Part shown: one piece after another, positions 1 through 12,363 of the stretch
Layout: each line of letters starts with the position of its first letter
Position numbering within the stretch: the first letter of the stretch is position 1
Assembly: GCF_005048205.1 (NCBI RefSeq)
Contig: NZ_SUMF01000003.1
Span: 186,001 to 250,000, forward strand
Length of the DNA: 64,000 nt
Reading direction: 5' to 3'
Source of the DNA: Chitiniphilus eburneus
Lineage (GTDB): Bacteria > Pseudomonadota > Gammaproteobacteria > Burkholderiales > Chitinibacteraceae
Notes under the pieces: generated by a model
What the model was told of the DNA's origin: nothing
What the model saw: only the letters and a program-made list of their open reading frames with translations
The model's database searches: none
Program-made: the position numbers and the translations under genes

Positions 1-47
1 CGCCGGTCTTCGACGTTGTTGCTTTCACGCATTTTGTCCCAGCGCAT
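1..47 (-). CDS. ypfJ: YpfJ-like neutral zinc metallopeptidase, N-terminal fragment
   Basis: Only the first 15 or so codons are inside the window; the rest lies to the left. The minus-strand start at 47 reads MRWDKMRESNNVEDRR, which matches the conserved N-terminus of the YpfJ/KPN_02809 family of putative neutral zinc metallopeptidases (usual form MRW..RRESDNVEDRR). A GAGGA ribosome site lies just upstream. It is downstream of purA on the same strand but separated by a terminator, so it is probably transcribed separately. The identification rests on a short but distinctive motif. Confidence 0.6.
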   Translation of the reverse strand, partial: MRWDKMRESNNVEDR

Positions 48-178
48 GCTTGCTCCTCGGTCGTCCGCGACCCGTTCTATCGGTTGATGCGCCACGTTAG
101 CGCATGGCCGGCATTCCACGACCGGCACTTGTACGACTCAGTGTGGGCGAACGCGGCCCGAACGGTAGCCCACCAATG

Positions 179-204
179 AAAAGCCCCGCTGAACGCGGGG
201 CTTT
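179..204 (-). terminator. Rho-independent terminator after purA
   Basis: A nine-base perfect stem (AAGCCCCGC / GCGGGGCTT) with a five-base loop is followed on the minus strand by a T run. It lies 20 bases past the purA stop and separates purA from the ypfJ-like gene. Confidence 0.85.
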
Positions 205-223
205 GACGATGATCGCGACGCGC

Positions 224-1573
<1,350 letters not shown>

Positions 1574-1639
1574 TCATATTTTCCCGCACCCGTCCGGCGC
1601 CCGCATGTGAGGGGCGACGAACGAGCTACCGAATACTTG

Positions 1640-2785
1640 TCAGTCCAGCGCTTCCACCCGCCAGCCATCGCCATGCGCCGACAGGCGCCGATCGCACCCT
1701 GCCTCGGCCGGGTCCACGCCCAGGTCGACGATGACGGTTTCGCCTTCGGCACGCAGCGCGCGGATCGCGGCCAGCAGGCCCGGCGCCTCGCCAGCCGGCG
1801 CGATGATCGCGGGCCGGGCAGCCGGGAACGGCAGCCGGCTCATTTCGCGCAGGTCCAGGCTGAAGCCGGTGGCCGGGCGCGAACGACCGAACTTTTCGCC
1901 CACGCTGTCGTAACGACCGCCACGCGCAACCGCGTTGGCAAAGCCGGTGGCGTAAGCGGCGAAGACGAGGCCGGTGTGATAGTCGCTGCTGCGCACTTCG
2001 GCCAGGTCGAAACGGATGGCGATGCCCCGGGCGGCCAGCGCGGCCGCCAGTTGTTCCAGTGCATCGAGCGCCGCGACCACCGCCGGCAACGGCGGCAGAC
2101 TGGCGCGGGCCCGGGCGATCACGTCGATATTGCCGTACAGGTTCGGCAACGCGGTCAGGCCCTGGGCGATGGCCGGGTCCAGTTGGGCGGTGGCGGCACG
2201 CAACGTGGGCAGGTCTTTCTGTTGCAGGGCCAGGAATACTTCGTGGCGGGCTTCGCCGCCCAGGCGCGCGGCATCGGCCAGTGCGTGGAACAGGCCGATA
2301 TGCCCGATATCCAGACGAACCTGCTTCAATCCGGCCAGCGCCAGGCTTTCGAACATCAGTTCGATCACTTCGACGTCGGCAGCGATGTCGGCACAGCCAT
2401 AGAGTTCGGCGCCGATCTGCCGTGGTTCGCGCGTGGACAGGATGCCGTCGGGCCGGGTGTTGACCACCGAGCCGGTGTAGCACAGGCGGGCGACGCCCTT
2501 GCGGTTGAGGATGTGCGCGTCGATGCGCGCCACCTGCGGCGTGATGTCGGCACGCAGGCCCATCTGCCGGCCGGTCAGCTCATCCACCAGCTTGAAGGTC
2601 TTGAGATCGAGTGCCGGATCGTCGTTGACGAACAGCGATTCGACATACTCGACGAGCGGCGGCATGACCAGTTCGTACCCGTAACGGGTGAACAGGTCGA
2701 GAATGCCCCGACGCATCGCCTCGATCTGGCGGGCTTCGCGGGGCAAGACGTCGGAAATATTCTCCGGCAGGATCCAGTTGCGCAT
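1640..2785 (-). CDS. hisZ: ATP phosphoribosyltransferase regulatory subunit
   Basis: HisZ is a class II histidyl-tRNA-synthetase-like protein without tRNA charging activity. It forms a hetero-octamer with short HisG and makes the first step of histidine synthesis feedback-sensitive. The 381-residue product starts MRNWILPENISDVLP and has a class II motif 2-like segment around LRADITPQVARIDAH and the GGRYD segment near residue 275. It lacks the C-terminal anticodon-binding domain of true HisS, which is encoded separately at 9815. Adjacent purA and hflC homologues are its usual partners in betaproteobacteria. Confidence 0.93.
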   Translation of the reverse strand: MRNWILPENISDVLPREARQIEAMRRGILDLFTRYGYELVMPPLVEYVESLFVNDDPALDLKTFKLVDELTGRQMGLRADITPQVARIDAHILNRKGVARLCYTGSVVNTRPDGILSTREPRQIGAELYGCADIAADVEVIELMFESLALAGLKQVRLDIGHIGLFHALADAARLGGEARHEVFLALQQKDLPTLRAATAQLDPAIAQGLTALPNLYGNIDVIARARASLPPLPAVVAALDALEQLAAALAARGIAIRFDLAEVRSSDYHTGLVFAAYATGFANAVARGGRYDSVGEKFGRSRPATGFSLDLREMSRLPFPAARPAIIAPAGEAPGLLAAIRALRAEGETVIVDLGVDPAEAGCDRRLSAHGDGWRVEALD

Positions 2786-2852
2786 TGGTTCTTTTCAAAC
2801 AAAGGCCCGCCGGTGCGTGTGCACCGTCGGGCGCCTTGGTCAGGTAAAGGAG

Positions 2853-3038
2853 TTAGTGTACGGCGAGCGCGAGCAGCAGGCCAGCCATCAGGGACAGAAA
2901 ACCGAACAGCCGGACCTTGCTTTCATCCAGCGAGGCGAGCTGCGTCATGCTCTGCTTCCACAGGCGCGGCACGGCGAAGGGCAGTATTCCCTCGAACACC
3001 ATGACCAGCGCCAGCGCAAGGCCGATGCTGCCGATCAT
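2853..3038 (-). CDS. DUF2065 small inner-membrane protein
   Basis: A 61-residue protein with two hydrophobic segments (about 3-22 and 44-60) separated by a short basic loop, the arrangement of the DUF2065 (YjeT-like) family. Function is unknown, but the gene is regularly found just downstream of hflC. Its ATG overlaps the hflC stop by four bases (ATGA), so the two are probably translationally coupled. Confidence 0.85.
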   Translation of the reverse strand: MIGSIGLALALVMVFEGILPFAVPRLWKQSMTQLASLDESKVRLFGFLSLMAGLLLALAVH

Positions 3039-3910
3039 TTACCGCCCGCCCTCGGGTTCTTCATGTACTTGAAGAACTCCGCGCTCGGATCGACCACCAG
3101 CAGGTCGCCCTTCTTGCGGAAGCTTTCCTTGTAGGCATCCAGGCTCTTGTAGAACGCATAGAACTCGGGATTCTGCCCATAGGTCTGGCCATAGATCGAC
3201 GCGGCGCGACCGTCGCCCTCGCCCTTCAGTTGCTGGGCCTTGTTGTAGGCGTCGGCCAGCGTCACTTCACGCTGGCGGTCGGCATCGGCCTTGATCTTTT
3301 CGGCCTCGGCAGAGCCTTCGGCGCGCAACTGGCTGGCCACGGCCTTGCGTTCGGACTGCATGCGCTCGTACACCGAGGTCAGCGTGCTGTCTTCCAGCTC
3401 CACGCGCTTGATCCGCACGTCGATCACCCGCACGCCGATGCGTGACGCATCGGAGTCGGCCACCTTGCGCACGAAGTCCATCACTTCGTCGCGCTTGCCG
3501 GAGATCACGTCCTGGACCGTGCGTTTGCCGAATTCATCGCGCAGCATGTTGTTGACGGTATTGCGCAGGCGATCCACCGCCTTGCGCTGATCGGTACCCA
3601 CCGCCTTGTAGTAACGCTCGACATCGACGATGCGCCACTTGATGTAGCTGTCGGCACGCACATTCATCTTTTCGATGGTCTGGATGCGGGCCGGAATGCT
3701 TTCATCGATGGTCTGGATACGCTTGTCGAAATAGCGCACTTCCTGCAACAGCGGAATCTTGAAGTGAAAGCCCGGCTCCGAAATCACGCGGCGCGCTTCG
3801 GAGAACTGGAACACCACGGCGAACTGGCGCTGATCGACCGTGAAGAACGACAGGCTCAACACGAACAGCACTACCAGGATGACGGCGAGCGTCGGCAGAA
3901 TACGATTCAT
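3035..3910 (-). CDS. hflC: HflC, SPFH-domain modulator of FtsH
   Basis: HflC and HflK form a large periplasm-facing cage around the membrane protease FtsH and restrain its action. The 291-residue product has a single N-terminal membrane anchor (residues 6-24) followed by a prohibitin/SPFH domain and a long Ala/Glu/Lys-rich helical region around 180-235. It ends in a short Gly-Lys tail. hflK lies 12 bases upstream, DUF2065 overlaps downstream. Confidence 0.96.
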   Translation of the reverse strand: MNRILPTLAVILVVLFVLSLSFFTVDQRQFAVVFQFSEARRVISEPGFHFKIPLLQEVRYFDKRIQTIDESIPARIQTIEKMNVRADSYIKWRIVDVERYYKAVGTDQRKAVDRLRNTVNNMLRDEFGKRTVQDVISGKRDEVMDFVRKVADSDASRIGVRVIDVRIKRVELEDSTLTSVYERMQSERKAVASQLRAEGSAEAEKIKADADRQREVTLADAYNKAQQLKGEGDGRAASIYGQTYGQNPEFYAFYKSLDAYKESFRKKGDLLVVDPSAEFFKYMKNPRAGGK

Positions 3911-3922
3911 CTTGTCGCCTCC

Positions 3923-5073
3923 TTAGCGGCCGTAACGAGCGCCGCGTTCTTGCGAGGCTGTATCGAGGGTTGCGGGAGCCGGAGCGGGCGCGGGCGCAGG
4001 TGCGGCAGCCGTCGGCGCATCGGCGCCGGTCTGCTGGATCAGTTTGTCGAGCGGGAGATAAAGCAGGCTGCCCGCTTTCTGGTCGACCAGTACCTTGGTG
4101 GTGTTCTGAAAAACCTGCTGCATGGTTTCGAGGTACAGCCGGTCACGCGTGACCTGCGGCGCCCTGGCGTACTCGGCAGCCACCGCCTTGAAGCGAGCGG
4201 TATCACCCTCGGCCTGGGCCACGACGCGCTGCTTGTAGCCCTCTGCTTCTTCCAGCAGTCGGGCGGCGGCGCCACGCGCCTTGGGAATCACGTCGTTGGC
4301 ATAGGCGGTGCCTTCGTTGATCAGACGCTGGCGATCCTGGCGGGCCTTGACCGCATCGGCAAACGATTGCTGCACCTGCTCGGGCGGCTGCACATCGGAG
4401 ATATTGACGCGCGCGATGGAAACGCCGGCACCGTAGCGATCCAGCAGTTCCTGCATCTGCTTCTTGGTTTCCTCGGCGATCTGGCCACGGCCTTCGTTCA
4501 GGACGTAATCGACCTTGCTGCGCCCCACCACTTCGCGAATGGCGGTTTCGGCCGCGGGCTTGACGATCAGGTCGCGCCCGTTGGGGTCGTTGACGCGGTT
4601 GTTGAAGACGTAATCCTTGGCGGAATTGAGCGTGTACTGCACTTCGAGCTGCACTTCGATCAGGTTCTGGTCGCCGGTCAGCATGATCGCTTCATCCGAC
4701 GAACCACCCGCGGCCGCGGTGCCTACTTCCAGGCTGCGGATTTCCGTCATGTTGACGATCTCGCGGCGTTCGATCGGCCAGGGCACGTGCCAGTGCAGGC
4801 CGGAATTCTCGACAGTGTTCACATAGCGGCCGAACCGCAGCACCACGGCGTTTTCGCGCTCGTCCACCACGTAAAAGCCGGAAAGCCCCCACAAAACCAG
4901 CAGGACGCCGACGACGGCAAACAGCCCCGTGCTGCCACTACCGGAGCGTCCTGGCGTCGGCGAGCGGCCGCCGCCGAAAAAGCGGGAAATCTTCTGGGTA
5001 AAGCGACGGATGATTTCATCCAGGTCGGGAGGGCCATCGTTGCGGCGGCCACCCCATTGCGGGTCGTTCTGGC

Positions 5074-5077
<4 letters not shown>
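3923..5077 (-). CDS. hflK: HflK, SPFH-domain modulator of FtsH
   Basis: Partner of HflC in the FtsH-regulating complex. The 384-residue protein has the Gly/Pro-rich cytoplasmic N-terminus typical of HflK (residues 1-46), a membrane segment at about 49-70 and the SPFH domain. A low-complexity Ala/Pro tail (about 350-372) resembles the flexible C-termini seen in other betaproteobacterial HflK. Its start overlaps the hflX stop by four bases (ATGA), indicating coupled translation. Confidence 0.96.
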
Positions 5078-6186
<1,109 letters not shown>

Positions 6187-6220
6187 TAGGGCCCGGGGTC
6201 AACGGCAAAGCCAAAAGATA

Positions 6221-6250
6221 AAACCCCGGAAGTCTACATCTTCCGGGGTT
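6221..6250 (-). terminator. terminator between hfq and hflX
   Basis: An eleven-base stem (AACCCCGGAAG / CTTCCGGGGTT) followed by TTAT on the minus strand. It sits directly after hfq and 35 bases before hflX, so it probably attenuates hflX relative to hfq. Confidence 0.8.
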
Positions 6251-6269
6251 GGCATGCGTGCACTACCTG

Positions 6270-6524
6270 TCACGCTTCGGCTGCGGGTGCGGCCGGCGGC
6301 TGTTCGTGGGGGATCGAAACAGGGCGCGAAGGCACCACGGTGGAGATGGCGTGCTTGTACACCATCTGGGTCACGTTGTTACGAAGCAGGACCACGTATT
6401 GATCGAAGGATTCAATCTGACCCTGTAGCTTGATGCCATTGACAAGGTAGATGTAAACAGGGACGTGTTCCTTGCGAAGGATATTCAGGAACGGGTCTTG
6501 CAGCATTTGCCCCTTGGCGCTCAT
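6270..6524 (-). CDS. hfq: RNA chaperone Hfq
   Basis: Hexameric Sm-like chaperone that pairs small RNAs with mRNAs. The 84-residue protein has the proximal-face residues in the QDPFLN segment (Gln8, Asp9), Sm1 region [19 protein letters not shown] and Sm2 motif YKHAIST. A short Pro/Ala-rich C-terminal tail ends in acidic residues. It has its own upstream promoter and its own terminator, so it is likely a mainly monocistronic unit. Confidence 0.98.
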   Translation of the reverse strand: MSAKGQMLQDPFLNILRKEHVPVYIYLVNGIKLQGQIESFDQYVVLLRNNVTQMVYKHAISTVVPSRPVSIPHEQPPAAPAAEA

Positions 6525-6590
6525 TAGTTGTTCTCCGATGCGTTGTTATGTTGGAAGTCTGTCTTATCGCGTCTTAAATGACATCTTACA

Positions 6591-6619
6591 CTTATAGTAT
6601 AACCCGGAGCGTACGCCAA
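6591..6619 (-). promoter_or_regulatory. predicted sigma-70 promoter of hfq
   Basis: On the minus strand TTGGCG (6614-6619) and TATAAG (6591-6596) are separated by exactly 17 bases, about 65 bases upstream of the hfq start. A second TATACT overlaps but is badly spaced. Prediction from consensus only. Confidence 0.55.
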
Positions 6620-6634
6620 TCGTCATGATTCACA

Positions 6635-7978
6635 TCACCGGGGTTTTTTGCCCCCACCGGCCTGCCCTTCATAGGGGTTGTCGCTTCGCTTGTACTGCAC
6701 CCGCAGCGGCGTGCCCTGCAATTTGAAGGTCTTGATGAAGCAGTGCTCCAGATAGCGCCAATAGGAGTCCGGGACTTGTTCCAGCGCGTTTCCGTGGATC
6801 ACGATGACAGGGGGATTCATGCCGCCCTGGTGGGCATACCGCAACTTGGGGCGAATCCGGCCTGAGAGCGGTGGCTGTTGTCGTTCGATAGCAAGTTGCA
6901 ATGCACGGGTCAGCTTTGGGGTGGGCAACTTTACCATTGCCGCAGCGTAAGCGGCATCGATGGACTTGAAGAGGTCACCCACGCCCTGCCCCGCCAGCGC
7001 GGAAATATAGTGAAAGCGGGCAAATTCCAGAAAAGCCAGCTTGCGCGAGATTTCGCGCTTGATGCGGTCCCGCTGTTCGGCCGACGCAGCCTCCCACTTG
7101 TTCACCGCAACCACCAGCGCCCGCCCCGTTTCCAGCACGAAACTGGCAAGGCGGGCATCCTGGTCGGAGACCTCTTGTGTGGCATCCAGCACCAGCACCG
7201 CCACGTTGGCATCTTCCACCGCCTGCATGGTCTTGATCACCGAAAATTTCTCGATGGTTTCATTGACCTTGCCGCGACGCCGCACGCCAGCGGTATCGAT
7301 GATGGTGTAGTGCGAAGCGTTGCGCTCGAAATCGATGTAAACCGAATCGCGGGTAGTGCCCGGCTGGTCGAAGGCGATGACGCGTTCCTCGCCCAGCACG
7401 GCGTTGACCAGCGTGCTCTTGCCCACGTTGGGACGGCCAATCACTGCGAATTTCGGATGATCGGCCTCGGTATCGTCGGTATCGACCTGGAAACCGTCGA
7501 GCACCTCACCGATCAATTCGCGAACACCTTCGCCGTGCGACGCGGAGATGGCCACCGGATCGCCCAGACCCAGCTCGAAGAAATCCGCCGTGACCACGCC
7601 ACGGTTCATCCCTTCGACCTTGTTCACCGCCACCCAGACCGGACGTTCGGTCTGGCGCAGGCGTTGCGCGATCAATTTATCCTGAGGTGTGATGCCGACC
7701 CGGCCATCGACGATGAACACGATGGCATCGGCCTCGTCCACCGCCTGGAGGGTCTGCCGAGCCATTTCCATCATGATGCCTTCGTCGACGACGGGCTCGA
7801 AGCCGCCGGTATCCACGACGAAATAAGGCTTGCCCCCCACCTTGCCATGACCATAGTGGCGATCGCGGGTCAGGCCCGGCTGATCGGCCACCAGGGCGTC
7901 ACGCGTCTTGGTCAGGCGATTGAATAAGGTGGATTTGCCGACATTGGGACGGCCGACAAGCGCGATAGTGGGTTTCAT
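6635..7978 (-). CDS. der: double-GTPase ribosome biogenesis factor Der (EngA)
   Basis: Essential GTPase for 50S subunit maturation. The 447-residue protein has two tandem G domains, each with a GRPNVGKS P-loop (near residue 8 and near residue 183), and NKVEG/NKWE specificity motifs, followed by the KH-like C-terminal domain. It is the last gene of the minus-strand run ndk...hisS-yfgM-bamB-der, four bases from the bamB stop, and its end abuts the hfq promoter. Confidence 0.97.
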   Translation of the reverse strand: MKPTIALVGRPNVGKSTLFNRLTKTRDALVADQPGLTRDRHYGHGKVGGKPYFVVDTGGFEPVVDEGIMMEMARQTLQAVDEADAIVFIVDGRVGITPQDKLIAQRLRQTERPVWVAVNKVEGMNRGVVTADFFELGLGDPVAISASHGEGVRELIGEVLDGFQVDTDDTEADHPKFAVIGRPNVGKSTLVNAVLGEERVIAFDQPGTTRDSVYIDFERNASHYTIIDTAGVRRRGKVNETIEKFSVIKTMQAVEDANVAVLVLDATQEVSDQDARLASFVLETGRALVVAVNKWEAASAEQRDRIKREISRKLAFLEFARFHYISALAGQGVGDLFKSIDAAYAAAMVKLPTPKLTRALQLAIERQQPPLSGRIRPKLRYAHQGGMNPPVIVIHGNALEQVPDSYWRYLEHCFIKTFKLQGTPLRVQYKRSDNPYEGQAGGGKKPR

Positions 7979-7981
7979 CAG

Positions 7982-9139
7982 TTATTGCTTGATACTCAAT
8001 GCAAACACGTTGCCGGCCTGCGTTTGCACGATCACACGATTGCCGATCACCTGAGGCACGGCCGCGATACGGCTGCCATCGGTGGACACCTGGCCGACGA
8101 AACGGCCATCTTCGCGTGACAGAAAATGAACATAGCCCGCCAGATCGCCGACGGCGACCACGTCGCCGATGCGCACCGGGGCGCTGGTGCGTCGGGCAAC
8201 CAGCTTGTCCTGACGCCACATGCTGCGACCGCTGCTCCGGTCGAGCGCACTGACATTGCCGAGGTCATCGACCAGATACAACTGATCGTCATCCACAGCG
8301 ACGCCCGCATAGCTGGAGGCTTCGCGCGACCAGACCGGCGTACCGTTGTTCTGGTTCAGGCAACCCACCCGGCCCTGATAGGCCACGGCACAAACCAGAT
8401 TACCCGTCACCACGGGCGGCGCCACCACGTCGGAGACGCGCTCCAGCTCGGTTGCACCGCGCGGCTGGGCGATGGGGCTATCCCACACCACCGTGCCATC
8501 GCTCAGCCTGAGCGCAAGCAGGCGTCCACCCGCCATGCCCGCGAACAGCAGGCCATGGTCGGTGACCATCGGCGCGAAATTACGCAGCATCAGCGCCGGC
8601 ATCTGGCGCTGGTATTGCCATTTACGCGAACCGTCCGCAGCGGAAAAACCCGTGATCCGGCCATCCGCGGTCCGCACGGCGACGATGCCGTCGGCCACCA
8701 GCGGCGGGGAGATGATTTCAGTGGACGCCCGCGTCTGCCACAGCGACTGACCATCATAGCCATAGGCAAGCAGGTCGCCCTTGAGCGTACCGACGACAAT
8801 GGTGCCTTCACCGGCACCGACCCCGCCGGCAACCGGATGCGGCAGGTCCACCTTCCAGCGCGCACCGCCACCGTTCATGTCGATGGCCTGCAACTGCGCG
8901 GGCGCCCCGGCAACGATCAGGCGATCTCCCGCCTGTGCCGGCAGAAAACGGAAATCGGTCTTGCCGCCCACGCCATCGCGCCAGGCAACCTGTGCGCCGA
9001 TCTGGTCGGCCACGGTCGGCAAGGGGGACGGCTCCGGCTGATTGCTGGTCGCACCGCATGCGGCCAGCGCGGCGGTCATCGCTGCAAGGCTCAGGCGGCG
9101 CAAGGCCATGCCTTTCATGCCCATGATCTTGGACGGCAT
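7982..9139 (-). CDS. bamB: outer-membrane assembly lipoprotein BamB
   Basis: BamB is the beta-propeller lipoprotein of the BAM complex, which inserts beta-barrel proteins in the outer membrane. The product has a lipoprotein signal with lipobox LAAC and repeated PQQ-type blades (for example GGGARWKVDLP, DGTVVWDSPI, NGTPVWSREA, SGRSMWRQD). The start at 9139 is preferred because AAAAGGG lies a few bases upstream; starts at 9160, 9118 and 9109 are also in frame. It follows yfgM directly with almost no gap. Confidence 0.95.
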   Translation of the reverse strand: MPSKIMGMKGMALRRLSLAAMTAALAACGATSNQPEPSPLPTVADQIGAQVAWRDGVGGKTDFRFLPAQAGDRLIVAGAPAQLQAIDMNGGGARWKVDLPHPVAGGVGAGEGTIVVGTLKGDLLAYGYDGQSLWQTRASTEIISPPLVADGIVAVRTADGRITGFSAADGSRKWQYQRQMPALMLRNFAPMVTDHGLLFAGMAGGRLLALRLSDGTVVWDSPIAQPRGATELERVSDVVAPPVVTGNLVCAVAYQGRVGCLNQNNGTPVWSREASSYAGVAVDDDQLYLVDDLGNVSALDRSSGRSMWRQDKLVARRTSAPVRIGDVVAVGDLAGYVHFLSREDGRFVGQVSTDGSRIAAVPQVIGNRVIVQTQAGNVFALSIKQ

Positions 9140-9140
9140 C

Positions 9141-9770
9141 TCAACCCTTTTGGAGTGCATCGAGTTTTACCTGGACAAACTGGACATTCGGCGCGTCCTT
9201 GGGCAGCTTGGCCAGGGCCTCCTTGTAGGCCTCCCGCGCGCCGCTGCTATCGCCCTTGTCGAGCAGGACATCGCCACGAAGTTCCGCCACCAGTCCGGCA
9301 AAGCCCGTGGTTTCGGCGCCACCCAGGGTTTTCAGGGCCGCATCGGGCTGCTTTTGATCGAGCTGGACCGCGGCAAGGCGCAGGCGTGCCGCGTCGCGCA
9401 GGTCCACTTCATTGCTGTTGGCCACCACCCAGTTGAGCTGGGCTTCCGCTTCCTTGAGCTGGCCGGCATCGGCGCTGGCCTTGGCGGCAAACAGTGCGCC
9501 GCGCGTTGCAAAGGCGGAGCCCGAAAAATCCTGCTTGAGCAGATCGGCATCGGCGCGGATCTTGGCCGCATCGCCACCGATTGCGCTCTCGATGCGGGAA
9601 TAGATCATTGCGGCCTTTTCCGACTGGCCCTTCTGGTAGGCATTCCAGCCCTGCCATGCGAGATAACCCAGCAAAGCCAGGATGGCGGTGGCGGCGAGGT
9701 ACTTGCCCCAGCTATTCCACCAAGCCTTGAAGTCAGCGATTTGTTCTTGTTCCTGAAGGTCGAATGCCAT
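9141..9770 (-). CDS. yfgM: YfgM-like tetratricopeptide membrane protein
   Basis: A 209-residue inner-membrane protein with one N-terminal anchor (about 24-43) and a periplasmic TPR-like domain (DUF2133 type). In Escherichia coli YfgM associates with PpiD and the SecYEG translocon as part of a periplasmic chaperone network. The neighbourhood hisS-yfgM-bamB-der is the same as in enterobacteria, which supports the assignment. Confidence 0.9.
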   Translation of the reverse strand: MAFDLQEQEQIADFKAWWNSWGKYLAATAILALLGYLAWQGWNAYQKGQSEKAAMIYSRIESAIGGDAAKIRADADLLKQDFSGSAFATRGALFAAKASADAGQLKEAEAQLNWVVANSNEVDLRDAARLRLAAVQLDQKQPDAALKTLGGAETTGFAGLVAELRGDVLLDKGDSSGAREAYKEALAKLPKDAPNVQFVQVKLDALQKG

Positions 9771-9814
9771 CTTTTGATGATCCAGAGTTCAGAGCGGTAA
9801 ACGGAAGTAGGCGA

Positions 9815-11077
9815 TTATGCCCGAATTCGTGCGGCCAGGTCGGCCAGCGGCAGCGTGACTTGCTCGCCGGCGCCAGCACCGGTCAGCGTTTTCAGATTGG
9901 CGTTGCCATTGCGTGCCTCTTCGTCGCCGATCACGACCGCAAAGCGTGCTCCACTGGCATCCGCCTTCTTGAACTGCGATTTGAAACTGCCGCCACCGGC
10001 ATGCACCGCCACGGCCAGCCCTTCGTCACGCAGTTTTTCGGCAAGGCCCGGCGCAATGCGTTGCGCCTCGTCGCCAAGATTCACCAGATAGACATCCGGC
10101 GAATCGGAAGCCTGCACGCCATATTCCTGCATCAACAGGAATACACGCTCCAGGCCCATGCCGAAGCCGCAGGCAGGCGTGGGCTTGCCCCCCAGGGTTT
10201 CCACCAGGGTGTCGTAGCGACCCCCGCCAGCAATCGTGCCCTGGCTGCCCAGGCGCGTGGTGACCCATTCGAACACGGTGCGGTTGTAGTAATCCAGACC
10301 GCGCACCAACCGTTGATTCAGTTGATAAGCCACGCCGGCATCGGAAAGGAACTGGCATACACCGTCGTAGTGCGCCCGTGTTTCAGCGCCCAGCGTATCG
10401 AACAGCTTGGGCGCGGCTTCGATCATTTCCTGCATTGCCGGATTCTTGCTATCCAGGATACGCAGCGGATTGGTATGCAGGCGACGCTTTGCATCGTCAT
10501 CCAGCAGCGCGGCATTGCGCTCGAAATAGTCGATCAGCACCTGGCGGTAGGCCGCACGCTCGGGGGCATCGCCAATGGTGTTGATCTGCAGGGCCACGTC
10601 GTTCAGACCGAGCGCGCGCCACAGCCGCGCCAGCATCACCATCTGCTCCGCATCGACATCCGGGCCAGTAAAGCCGAATGCCTCGACACCGATCTGGTGG
10701 AACTGCCGCTGCCGCCCTTTCTGCACGTTCTCGTGACGGAACATGGGGCCGGCGTACCACAGCCGCTGCGGGCCGTTGTAGGTCAGGTTGTGTTCGACGA
10801 CCGCCCGGACGCAGCCGGCAGTGCCCTCGGGGCGCAAGGTCAGCTTGTCGCCGTTCAGCGCATCCACCCAGGAATACATTTCCTTTTCGACGATGTCGGT
10901 GTTCTCGCCGACGCCGCGCACGTACAGCCCCGTCGGTTCGACGATGGGCAGGTGGATATAGCGATATCCGTACTGGCCGAGCACGCGAGCGGCCACGTCG
11001 CCCAGCTTCTGCCAGAGCGCGGAATCGCCCGGCAGGATGTCGTAAAAACCCTTGATGCTTTGAAACTTGTCAGCCAT
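9815..11077 (-). CDS. hisS: histidyl-tRNA synthetase
   Basis: Charges tRNA-His with histidine. The 420-residue protein starts MADKFQSIKGFYDILPGD and has class II motif 2 (LRPEGTAGCVRAVVE), the histidine-specific LVRGLDYYNRTVFEW segment, GGRYDTLVE, and the C-terminal anticodon-binding domain. An ORF start 21 codons upstream (11140) adds a non-conserved basic extension overlapping ispG, so ATG at 11077 is used. Confidence 0.97.
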   Translation of the reverse strand: MADKFQSIKGFYDILPGDSALWQKLGDVAARVLGQYGYRYIHLPIVEPTGLYVRGVGENTDIVEKEMYSWVDALNGDKLTLRPEGTAGCVRAVVEHNLTYNGPQRLWYAGPMFRHENVQKGRQRQFHQIGVEAFGFTGPDVDAEQMVMLARLWRALGLNDVALQINTIGDAPERAAYRQVLIDYFERNAALLDDDAKRRLHTNPLRILDSKNPAMQEMIEAAPKLFDTLGAETRAHYDGVCQFLSDAGVAYQLNQRLVRGLDYYNRTVFEWVTTRLGSQGTIAGGGRYDTLVETLGGKPTPACGFGMGLERVFLLMQEYGVQASDSPDVYLVNLGDEAQRIAPGLAEKLRDEGLAVAVHAGGGSFKSQFKKADASGARFAVVIGDEEARNGNANLKTLTGAGAGEQVTLPLADLAARIRA

Positions 11078-11081
11078 GGAA

Positions 11082-12353
11082 TCAGACAACCTTGAGCGGA
11101 ATGATCTTGTTCTCGGCACGCCTGGCACCGCCCTCGCCATACCGCGTGCTCACATAATTCTCGACGATGGCCTGGAACTCGGCCGCCACCTGGTCACCCT
11201 TCAGCGTGACGGTCTTCTCGCCATCCACATAGACCGGACAGACCGGCACCTCGCCCGTACCCGGCAGGCTGATGCCGATATCCGCCAGCTTGGATTCGCC
11301 GGGGCCATTGACCACGCACCCCATCACCGCGACCTTCATGTCCTCGACGCCCGGGTAGCTGGCGCGCCAGACCGGCATCTGCCGACGCAGGAACTCCTGG
11401 ATATCCTGGGCCAACTCCTGAAACACGGTGGAGGTCGTCCGCCCACAGCCCGGACACGCGGTCACCAGCGGGGTGAAGCTGCGCAGGCCCATGGTTTGCA
11501 GCAACTCCTGCGCGACGATCACTTCCTTGGTGCGATCGCCACCCGGCTCGGGGGTGAGGGAGATGCGGATGGTGTCGCCGATCCCTTCCTGGAGCAGCAC
11601 CGCCAGCGCGGCGGAGGATGCGACGATGCCTTTGGAACCCATGCCCGCCTCGGTCAGGCCGAGGTGTAGCGGAAAATCGCAACGGCTGCCCAGATCGCGA
11701 TAGACCCTGATCAGGTCCTGCACGTGCGATACCTTGCACGACAGGATGATCTTGTCCGGGGACAACCCCCAGCCGATCGCCTGTTCGGCCGATTCGAGCG
11801 CCGAGCGGATCAGGGTTTCCCGCATGACCGCCTCGACCGGAAGCGGCTGGGCCAGCTTGGCGTTCTCGTCCATCAGCCGGCCGGCCATGGCCTGATCGAT
11901 CGATCCCCAGTTCACGCCGATCCGTACCACCTTGTCGAACTCGATGGCCTTTTCGATCATGAAGGCAAATTTCTCGTCGCGCTTGCTACCGCGCCCGACA
12001 TTGCCCGGGTTGATACGGTACTTGGCCAGCGCCTTGGCGCATTCGGGATATTCGCGCAGCAGCCGGTCGCCGTTGAAATGAAAATCACCGATCAGCGGAA
12101 CGCGGCAACCCCACTCTTCCAGCATGGCCTGGATCGGCGCAACGGCGGCGGCGGCTTCGGAACTGTTGACGGTGATGCGCACGGCTTCGGAGCCCGCGCG
12201 CCACAACTCGAAAATCTGCCGCGCGGTGCCTTCGGCATCGGCGGTATCGGTGTTGGTCATCGACTGGACCAGCACCGGGTGATCGCTGCCGATCCAGGCG
12301 TGGCCCAGTTGGACCTGCCGGGTACTACGGCGAGGAAGGGAATCGCTCATCAT
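11082..12353 (-). CDS. ispG: 4-hydroxy-3-methylbut-2-enyl diphosphate synthase
   Basis: Penultimate enzyme of the MEP isoprenoid pathway, reducing cyclic MEcPP to HMBPP with a [4Fe-4S] cluster. The 423-residue protein has the TIM-barrel N-terminal domain and the cluster-binding C-terminal region with CPGCGRTT and the third cysteine in CVVNGPGE. An ATG at 12350 one codon in is equally possible. It lies between rodZ and hisS, the usual order. Confidence 0.97.
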   Translation of the reverse strand: MMSDSLPRRSTRQVQLGHAWIGSDHPVLVQSMTNTDTADAEGTARQIFELWRAGSEAVRITVNSSEAAAAVAPIQAMLEEWGCRVPLIGDFHFNGDRLLREYPECAKALAKYRINPGNVGRGSKRDEKFAFMIEKAIEFDKVVRIGVNWGSIDQAMAGRLMDENAKLAQPLPVEAVMRETLIRSALESAEQAIGWGLSPDKIILSCKVSHVQDLIRVYRDLGSRCDFPLHLGLTEAGMGSKGIVASSAALAVLLQEGIGDTIRISLTPEPGGDRTKEVIVAQELLQTMGLRSFTPLVTACPGCGRTTSTVFQELAQDIQEFLRRQMPVWRASYPGVEDMKVAVMGCVVNGPGESKLADIGISLPGTGEVPVCPVYVDGEKTVTLKGDQVAAEFQAIVENYVSTRYGEGGARRAENKIIPLKVV

Positions 12354-12363
12354 TGCCTGGGGG

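Noticed and set aside
1640..2785. Second histidyl-tRNA synthetase
   Set aside because: Length, missing anticodon domain and position next to purA fit HisZ; true HisS is at 9815.
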